DNA of 37,902 nucleotides from Alphaproteobacteria bacterium (GTDB lineage: Bacteria; Pseudomonadota; Alphaproteobacteria; Micropepsales; Micropepsaceae). The position numbers were made by a program, and so were the translations under genes. This document shows positions 32,286 through 37,902 of this stretch, piece after piece (the first letter of the stretch is position 1; each line of letters opens with the position of its first letter). The notes under the pieces are model-generated. The model worked only from the letters and a program-made list of their open reading frames with translations, made no database searches and was not told the DNA's origin. The DNA is taken from contig JAFAWQ010000049.1 of assembly GCA_019241645.1 (NCBI GenBank), positions 1-37,902 of the forward strand. Reading direction: 5' to 3'.

Positions 32286-34106
32286 ATGTCCCAATCCGGC
32301 GAAGAGTTTGCCAGTGAGATCGCGCGGCTGGCCTCCGCGCGGGCGAGAAGCCGGTCGCTGAAGCCGCTTCGCTCGCTGGCGCCGTTCCTGCGGCCCTATC
32401 GCTTGACCATCGCCCTTGCCGCGCTCGCCCTCCTCTGTTCGTCGACAGCGAGCCTTCTTATTCCGCCGGCGGTGCGCAGCATGATCGATCACGGCTTCAG
32501 CCGGGCCCTGGCGGCGCACATCGACAGCTATTTCGTGCCGCTGCTCGCCATTGCAGGGGCGCTGGCGGTCTTTACCGCCATCCGCTTCTACCTTGTCACC
32601 TGGTTGGGCGAGCGGGTCATCGCGGATATTCGCAAGGCTGTCTTCAGTCACGTTATCGGACTGACGCCGGAATTTTTCGAGGTGACGCGGACCGGCGAAG
32701 TGCTGTCGCGCCTGACGGCGGACACGACGCTGATCCAGACGGTTGTGGGATCGTCCGCATCGATCGCGGCGCGCAACCTGGTGATGCTGACCGGCGCGTT
32801 GGCGCTGCTGTTCGTCACCAGCGCGAAGCTGACCTCACTGGTTCTCGGCATCGTTGTCGCCGTCGTTATTCCTCTGCTGCTTTTCGGGCGTTGGATCCGG
32901 AGCCTGAGCCGGCGCAGCCAGGATCGCATTGCCGATACCAGCGCGCGCGCATCCGAAGTTCTGAACGCGGTGCAGACGGTTCAGGCCTTCACGCACGAAA
33001 CCTACGAACGTACTCAGTTCGGGAGTGCCGTCGAGAAATCCTTCGACGTCGCCATTCTGCGCACTCGCGCGCGCGCCGTGATGACGGTGTTCGCCATGGC
33101 CGCGATCGCGTTCTGCATCGTCGGCGTGTTCTGGATCGGCGCTCACGATGTCGTGGCCGGGCACATGACTGCGGGCACGCTGATGCAGTTTGCGCTTTAC
33201 GCCATCATCTTCGTCGCCGGCATGGGCGCGCTGACGGAGACCTGGGGCGACATCCAGCGGGCCGCCGGTGCGGCCGAACGCCTGAGCGAATTGCTCGGCG
33301 TCGAGCCTGCCATTCCGGCACCGGCCAATCCGATACGGATTCCCGAGCCGGCGCGCGGCGCGATCGAGCTTCGCGATGTGGTGTTTCACTATCCCTCCCG
33401 CCCCGATCAGGCGGCGCTGAACGGCATCTCGCTAAACATCGCGCCGGGCGAAGCGGTGGCGTTGGTGGGACCTTCCGGCGCGGGAAAGTCGACGGTTTTC
33501 CAGCTGCTGCTGCGGTTCTACGCGCCGCAATCCGGCGCGATCCTCTTCGACGGCATCGATGCCGCGCAGCTCGATCCGACCGAGCTGCGCCGCCATCTCG
33601 CGCTGGTGGCGCAGGACCCAGTGATCTTCTCGGGCACCGTGGCAGACAACATCCGGTACGGACGACCCGAGGCGAACATCGCGGAAGTGCGGCGGGCCGC
33701 GGAGGCCGCAGCTGCGGCCGAGTTCATCGAAACGCTTCCCGCCGCTTACGACACCGTGCTCGGCGAGCGCGGCATCAATCTCTCTGGCGGGCAGCGCCAG
33801 CGCATTGCCATAGCCCGCGCCATTCTGCGCGACGCGCCGCTGCTGCTGCTGGACGAAGCGACCTCCGCGCTCGATGCCGAGAACGAACGGCTGGTGCAGA
33901 CCGGCCTTGCCAACCTGATGCGGGGACGAACCACCATCGTCATCGCCCACCGCCTCGCCACCATCCAGCGGCTGGAGCGCATCGTGGTGATGGATCAGGG
34001 CCGCATCGTCGCCGAAGGCAGCCATGCCGAACTGGTGGCAGGCGGCGGACTTTACGCCCGCCTTGCTGCCCTGCAGTTCAGCCAGAGCCTGGCGCTGGCG
34101 GGCTAG
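32286..34106 (+). CDS. MsbA-like ABC exporter, fused membrane and ATPase domains
   Basis: A 606-residue half-transporter that works as a homodimer in the inner membrane. Six hydrophobic segments span about residues 40-320, with the first at LTIALAALALLCSS. The ATPase has Walker A VGPSGAGKST (about residue 395), Q-loop LVAQDPVIFSG, signature LSGGQRQRIAIARAI, Walker B LLLLDEATSALD and IVIAHRLATIQR. It resembles the alphaproteobacterial MsbA-related group; the true lipid A flippase may be another gene. An AGGAG site precedes the ATG. It is divergent from rpmE. Confidence 0.9.
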   Translation: MSQSGEEFASEIARLASARARSRSLKPLRSLAPFLRPYRLTIALAALALLCSSTASLLIPPAVRSMIDHGFSRALAAHIDSYFVPLLAIAGALAVFTAIRFYLVTWLGERVIADIRKAVFSHVIGLTPEFFEVTRTGEVLSRLTADTTLIQTVVGSSASIAARNLVMLTGALALLFVTSAKLTSLVLGIVVAVVIPLLLFGRWIRSLSRRSQDRIADTSARASEVLNAVQTVQAFTHETYERTQFGSAVEKSFDVAILRTRARAVMTVFAMAAIAFCIVGVFWIGAHDVVAGHMTAGTLMQFALYAIIFVAGMGALTETWGDIQRAAGAAERLSELLGVEPAIPAPANPIRIPEPARGAIELRDVVFHYPSRPDQAALNGISLNIAPGEAVALVGPSGAGKSTVFQLLLRFYAPQSGAILFDGIDAAQLDPTELRRHLALVAQDPVIFSGTVADNIRYGRPEANIAEVRRAAEAAAAAEFIETLPAAYDTVLGERGINLSGGQRQRIAIARAILRDAPLLLLDEATSALDAENERLVQTGLANLMRGRTTIVIAHRLATIQRLERIVVMDQGRIVAEGSHAELVAGGGLYARLAALQFSQSLALAG

Positions 34107-34124
34107 CGATCTGTCGCACGATCT

Positions 34125-34155
34125 ATCCCGAAAACCGCTTCACACTTTTCGGGAT
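34125..34155. repeat. CGAAAACCG...TTTTCGG palindrome between convergent genes
   Basis: ATCCCGAAAA (34125-34134) and TTTTCGGGAT (34146-34155) are perfect 10-base arms with an 11-base loop CCGCTTCACAC. This closely resembles the small intergenic palindrome abundant in Hyphomicrobiales genomes. It sits between the convergent ABC exporter and gcrA and could terminate both. Confidence 0.7.
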
Positions 34156-34161
34156 CGCGCT

Positions 34162-34608
34162 CTAGCTCGCCATGCGACGCCGGTCACGGACCTGGTGCGG
34201 CTGATAGGCCTTGCGGGCATGCGCCTCGCAATAGGGCGAGCCATTCTTCGGGTTGCGGCCGCAGAAATGGAACTCCTCAGCGCTCGGATCGCCGATGGGC
34301 CAGCGGCACATCCGGTCGTTGATCGCCAGTACGCCGACGAAGCTGCCATCCTCCAGGGTCAGCGGCTCCTCCTCCACCACCGGCGGCTCGGGCTCGCGCG
34401 CGCGCAGATGGTGGAGCCGGGGCGCGGAGGGAAGGCGCGGGCGGTCCACCCGGGAGGGCGTCGCCCGGCCGGCCAGGCCGAGGCGGTGAACCTTCCCGAT
34501 GACGGCGTTGCGGGTGATCCCTTCGCCGAGGGCCCGGGCGATCTGGCTGGCGGACAGCCCTTCCGTCCAGAGCGACTTGAGCTGATCCACCCGTTCTTCC
34601 GTCCACAT
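34162..34608 (-). CDS. gcrA: GcrA cell cycle regulator
   Basis: A 148-residue transcription factor that joins sigma-70 polymerase and activates promoters with methylated GANTC sites, linking CcrM methylation to cell-cycle transcription. The N-terminal helix-turn-helix is MWTEERVDQLKSLWTEGLSASQIARALGEG, followed by TRNAVIGKVHRLGL. A variable basic/proline region (about 50-90) precedes the C-terminal sigma-binding domain, with MCRWPIGDP, FHFCGRNP and GSPYCEAHARKAYQP. The start at 34608 gives the canonical MWTEE; the longer upstream frame lies in the regulatory region. Confidence 0.96.
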   Translation of the reverse strand: MWTEERVDQLKSLWTEGLSASQIARALGEGITRNAVIGKVHRLGLAGRATPSRVDRPRLPSAPRLHHLRAREPEPPVVEEEPLTLEDGSFVGVLAINDRMCRWPIGDPSAEEFHFCGRNPKNGSPYCEAHARKAYQPHQVRDRRRMAS

Positions 34609-34652
34609 GGCTTGAGCCTCCCGCGCCTCTCTTGTCCCATCGGGGGATGAGG

Positions 34653-34724
34653 GGACACTAGATACGGTAGCAGAGAGGTCAACGGACACAATAGATAAGG
34701 GAGCGCTACCAATCCTTGTCCACA
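34653..34724. promoter_or_regulatory. Repeats and DnaA-box-like site upstream of gcrA
   Basis: GGACACTAGATA (34653-34664) and GGACACAATAGATA (34684-34697) are near-copies 31 bases apart, about three helical turns. TTGTCCACA (34716-34724) differs from the DnaA box TTATCCACA at one base. DnaA is known to affect gcrA in Caulobacter, so a DnaA or cell-cycle input at this promoter is a reasonable inference. Confidence 0.4.
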
Positions 34725-34999
34725 AGAACCAACACTGTCCGGCCAGAGTTCCCATTCGAACCTCCGAAAATTGGGGAGGGGTCCCCTTCATAGCGCGTTC
34801 GCGCCAAGCGAACGGTGTTCGGACCGCTGAACTAGATGTTGTGTGCGCTGCGTCTTTCACCTCATTGAATTGTTTTGGGGGTATGCGCGCTCGTCTCGCT
34901 GGCCGGCCCCAGCCACAATTGTTCGTTTTGTTTGGTGTAGATGGGGCCACCCCCTTCCCCAACTGCACGGCCCCGTGGTGTCATTCACATCCTCCATAC

Positions 35000-35014
35000 G
35001 AACTTATAGAGAAC
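35000..35014 (+). promoter_or_regulatory. LexA-type SOS box (GAAC-N7-GAAC)
   Basis: GAACTTATAGAGAAC is a perfect match to the reverse complement of the alphaproteobacterial LexA site GTTC-N7-GTTC. It lies 82 bases upstream of the restriction enzyme ATG and overlaps TATAGA, a plausible -10 hexamer (35005-35010). LexA repression of this promoter would make the gene DNA-damage inducible. A match of this strictness is expected about once per window of this size by chance, so location is the main support. Confidence 0.5.
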
Positions 35015-35096
35015 ATATAGGCCGTCGGCCACCGGTTGTGAAGTGGCGGGTGACCTGTATTTCTTGCGGGGCGGTGATTCCGGAGCGGTTCCGCGC

Positions 35097-36275
35097 ATGC
35101 CAGAAGTGACCTTCAGCGAGACGATCTCCTCATTCGGCGCGGCGGCGAAGGCGAAGCTGTCCAATCCGGCGGTGACCGGCGCGCCTGAGGATCAGCTTCG
35201 CAATCCGCTCGAAACATTACTGCGCGATCTGGCTGAGCTTGGTGGCATGCCATCCGCTGCCGTCCAGCTCGTCGGCGAAACGACCGTCAAGCACCTCAAG
35301 TCCCGACCGGATTTCGCCGTCACGGTTCACAAGGCGCTGGTCGGCTTCATCGAAGTCAAGGCGCCAGGCAAAGGCGCCGACCCGCGCAAGTTCGATAAGG
35401 ACAGCCACGACGGCCAGCAATGGGAGAAGCTGAAGTCGCTGCCCAACCTTCTGTACACGGACGGCAACGGCTTCAGCCTGTGGCGCAACGGCAAGCTGGA
35501 AGGAAAGATCATCCAACTTGATGGCGATGTCGAAAGCTCCGGCTCCAAGCTCGCCGCGCCGGAAACGCTGCGGGCGCTGATCTCCGATTTTCTGCAATGG
35601 CAACCGATTGCGCCGAAATCGGCGAAACATCTGGCCGAAATTGCCGCGCGCCTCTGCCGCCTGCTGCGGGAAGAGGTCGTCGAGCAGATGGCGCAGGGCA
35701 ATGAGGGGCTCACCGCGCTCGCCAAGGACTGGCGTCATCTTCTGTTTCCGACCGCGGATGATGCGCAATTTGCGGACGGTTACGCGCAGGCCGTCACGTT
35801 CGGTCTGCTGGTCGCGCGCGCCCGCGTCATCGATCTGACGCACGGGATCGAAGCCGCGGCCATAGACCTGCGCAAATCGAATTCGCTGATCGGCACGGCG
35901 CTCCGAATCCTCACCGAGAACGACGCCACGCGCCAAGAGTTGGATACCTCGATCAAGACGCTCACGCGCGTGCTGAACGTGGTGGACTGGCACGCCGTGA
36001 GCAAAGACAAGCCGGAAGCGTGGCTCTACTTCTACGAAGATTTCCTGGAGGTGTACGACAACACCCTGCGCAAGCGCACCGGCTCTTACTACACGCCGCC
36101 GGAAGTGGTCGGCGCCATGGTCAAGCTGGTGGACGAAGCCTTGCGCGGCCCGCTGTTCGGGCGGATCGCGGGGTTTGCCTCCTCCGACGTCACAGTGGCC
36201 GATCCGGCGGTGGGCACCGGCACCTTCGTGCTGGGCGTGCTGCGCAAGATCGCAGAAACGGTTTCGGCGGATTAG
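35097..36275 (+). CDS. Type ISP/IIG-like restriction-methylation enzyme, N-terminal part before an amber stop
   Basis: A 392-residue product ending at TAG 36273. It starts with a nuclease domain of PD-(D/E)XK type: APEDQLRNPLETLLRDL, RPDFAV (P71, D72) and GFIEVKAPGKG (E86, K88). A helical connector follows, then the start of an N6-adenine methyltransferase: YEDFLEVYD, RTGSYYTPPEVV and motif I DPAVGTGTFVLG (from D369). Homologues continue into motif IV and a target-recognition domain, which are coded in the same frame just after the stop. The ATG at 35097 is preferred to the GTG at 35043 because MPEVTFSETISSFG fits family starts and a GGAG precedes it. Confidence 0.82.
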   Translation: MPEVTFSETISSFGAAAKAKLSNPAVTGAPEDQLRNPLETLLRDLAELGGMPSAAVQLVGETTVKHLKSRPDFAVTVHKALVGFIEVKAPGKGADPRKFDKDSHDGQQWEKLKSLPNLLYTDGNGFSLWRNGKLEGKIIQLDGDVESSGSKLAAPETLRALISDFLQWQPIAPKSAKHLAEIAARLCRLLREEVVEQMAQGNEGLTALAKDWRHLLFPTADDAQFADGYAQAVTFGLLVARARVIDLTHGIEAAAIDLRKSNSLIGTALRILTENDATRQELDTSIKTLTRVLNVVDWHAVSKDKPEAWLYFYEDFLEVYDNTLRKRTGSYYTPPEVVGAMVKLVDEALRGPLFGRIAGFASSDVTVADPAVGTGTFVLGVLRKIAETVSAD

Positions 36276-37902
36276 GGCGCAGGGGCAGTACGCGGCGCGA
36301 TCGAAGCGGCCGCTAAGCGCATTATCGGCTTTGAATTGCAGTTCGGCCCGTTCGCCGTGGCACAGCTCCGCATCCTGGCGGAAATGCAATCGCTGATGAG
36401 CGCGAGCGGAAAGGCGCCCGCCGTGCTGCCCGATCCGCGGCTCTACATCACCGACACGCTCGGCAATCCGTTCGTGGAGGAGGAAACGCTCGGCCAAATG
36501 TACGAGCCTGTCGCGAAGTCACGCCGCGAAGCGAACAAGGTGAAGCGAGAAGAACGCATCACCGTCGTCATTGGGAACCCACCGTACAAGGAAAAAGCAA
36601 AGGGACGCGGCGGTTGGATCGAGGAGGGAACCAAGAGTCTGTCTGGCGTGAAAAGCTATCAGGCGCCGATGGCGCGTTGGGAGCCGCCGCCGGGATGGGG
36701 CGTCGGCGCGCACGCGAAGCACCTCAAGAATCTGTATGTCTATTTCTGGCGCTGGGCGACGTGGAAAGTCTTTGGCTCCGGCTTCGCGGATTCAACCGGG
36801 CTACCGGAAAAGGATCAGAAAGGGATCGTCTGCTTCATCACCGTTGCAGGTTTCCTCAACGGACCCGGCTTTGAGAAAATGCGCGACGATCTACGGCGCA
36901 CCTGTTCGGAAATCTGGGTGGTCGACTGTTCGCCGGAAGGGCATCAGCCGGAAGTGAGCACGCGCATTTTCCAAGCTGTGCAGCAGCCAGTATGCATTGT
37001 CTTGGCATCACGAAAGTTGGGCAAGGCGAAGGATGAACCTGCGAAGGTGAAGTTCCGCGCGCTCGCCAAGGGACCTCGCACTCAGAAGTTTAAAGAGCTG
37101 CAATCCTATTCGCTGCACGACGAAGCGTGGGAAGCGTGCCCGTCCGACTGGCGCGCGCCGTTCCTGCCCGAGGCAACGGGTTTGTGGTCGCAATTTCCGA
37201 AGCTTGAAGAGCTGTTCGTTTACAATGGCTCTGGCGTGATGCCCGGGCGCAAATGGATCATCGCGCCGGACATAGAGTCTCTTGAGAATCGTTGGAAAAG
37301 GCTCGTCACTGAGAAAGACTCGGATAAGAAAGAGCTTCTCTTCCATCCACATCTCAGAAACGGAAAGCCGGGTGACAAGCACGTCCGCAAAACCGTTTCG
37401 CAGGGTCTTGCCGGTCATGAAGAACGGCTGCAAGCAGTCCTCGATGACAAGAAGAACGTGATTACTCCGATTCGATATAGCTTCCGCTCCTTTGATCGCC
37501 AATGGATCATTCCGGATGCACGACTCATCAATCAGCCCAATCCAACTCTGTGGAAATCATATTCGGTCCAGCAAATTTATCTAACAGCACCAGAGGATCG
37601 AACGCCGACCAGCTCCGCTGTTACGTTTGCAGGACTTATCCCTGATCTGCACCACTATCACGGCCGTGGAGGACGCGTCTATCCACTGTGGCGCGACGCG
37701 GGGGCGAAACAACCAAACGTCCGGCCGGAAATTCTGTCGTCGCTGGCGAAAGCATATGCCGGTGTCACGGCCGAAAATGTGTTCGCTTACATCGCCGCGA
37801 TCACCGCGCATCCGGCCTTCACGGCGCGATTCAAAGACGATCTGATCCAGCCCGGTTTGCGGCTTCCGCTGACGGCGCACGCGGACCTGTTCAAGAAAGC
37901 AG
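36276..37902 (+). pseudogene. Type ISP/IIG-like restriction-methylation enzyme, remainder in the same frame (runs off the window)
   Basis: The frame of the preceding entry continues after its TAG without another stop to the right edge (about 542 codons). It encodes GFELQFGPFAVAQLRIL, methyltransferase motif IV VIGNPPYK (NPPY at 36576-36587), ITVAGFLNGPGFEKM, and a C-terminal region with YSFRSFDRQWIIPDARL and LIPDLHHYHGRGGRVYPLW that matches the type ISP C-terminal specificity domain. Everything needed for methylation apart from motif I lies here. A separate start is possible at ATG 36384 or GTG 36357, though neither has a good ribosome site. The gene is therefore either inactivated by one nonsense change, split into two products, read through, or a sequencing error. 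Confidence 0.82.

Larger units (their letters stand above)
34609..35096. other. 488-base intergenic region between gcrA and the restriction enzyme
   Basis: No convincing gene lies here. It holds two copies of a GGACAC(N1-3)AGATA repeat, a DnaA-box-like TTGTCCACA, a 7-base inverted repeat CGTTCGC (34796-34802)/GCGAACG (34808-34814), and a LexA-type direct repeat. Local base composition is less GC-rich than the flanking genes. Short frames in it lack coding character. Confidence 0.6.

Noticed and set aside
32891..34165. 424-codon frame overlapping the ABC exporter in another frame
   Set aside because: Arg-rich out-of-frame shadow; the exporter frame has all ATPase motifs.
34843..35109. 88-codon frame in the gcrA/restriction intergenic region
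   Set aside because: Cys/Trp-containing random-looking sequence, no ribosome site, and it overlaps the LexA-like box and the restriction enzyme start.
35217..36497. 426-codon minus-strand frame
   Set aside because: Antisense to the restriction enzyme and without any domain; the plus frame has nuclease and methyltransferase motifs.
1..37902. CRISPR arrays, rRNA genes, complete insertion sequences, prophage genes
   Set aside because: Looked for regular direct repeats with spacers, transposase or integrase motifs and rRNA signatures; none seen.

Overview
The window is a stretch of chromosome from a GC-rich Gram-negative alphaproteobacterium. The evidence is a set of alphaproteobacterial marker genes: gcrA, rcdA, nrnC, the small DUF1150 and DUF1192 proteins, the acidic FYDLN-type protein, a cysteine-free L31, and the kpsF-lptC-lptA-lptB-rpoN-ptsN gene order. 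A CGAAAACCG...TTTTCGG intergenic palindrome resembles repeats common in Hyphomicrobiales. I cannot name the genus; having gcrA and rcdA argues for the Caulobacterales/Hyphomicrobiales side of the class. Most of the window looks like core chromosome; the right end carries a restriction-modification locus.

Layout. 1-4.5 kb: the minus-strand set aroA, a DUF559 endonuclease, cmk and rpsA (cut by the window edge), then rightward a FYDLN-type acidic protein, tRNA-Ala(GGC) and a small GIY-YIG nuclease. The DUF559 gene sits exactly between aroA and cmk and is bordered by G/C-run palindromes. 4.5-8 kb: a secreted DUF2272 protein, a GMC oxidoreductase with a small Tat-signal partner, and a small lipoprotein. 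8-12.6 kb: pabB-pabC (folate), a small heat-shock protein with a ROSE-like RNA thermometer plus DUF1150, a crotonase, and a membrane acyltransferase. 12.6-18.8 kb: ptsN, rpoN, lptB, lptA, lptC, kpsF and nrnC, all leftward, covering LPS export and Kdo precursor supply together with sigma-54 and nitrogen PTS regulation. The hpf gene usually found between rpoN and ptsN is absent.

18.8-24.9 kb: a carbohydrate-flavoured group (lipoprotein GH3 glycosidase, divergent SGNH esterase and ChbG/HpnK deacetylase), then a large secreted M28 peptidase. 24.9-28.8 kb: a flavoprotein divergent from an ATP-grasp ligase and a methyltransferase. This is a possible small, undescribed biosynthetic module, followed by a lysine-rich small protein. 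29-34.6 kb: an APH-like kinase, a quinone oxidoreductase, DUF1192, rcdA, rpmE, an MsbA-like ABC exporter and gcrA. 34.6-37.9 kb: an intergenic region with operator-like elements, then a single-chain restriction-methylation enzyme. That enzyme is interrupted by one in-frame amber codon, and a LexA-type box lies upstream of it. It runs off the right edge.

The observations most worth following are the RNA thermometer before hsp20, the amber-split and possibly SOS-linked restriction enzyme, the palindrome-bordered DUF559 insert, and the flavoprotein/ATP-grasp/methyltransferase cluster.
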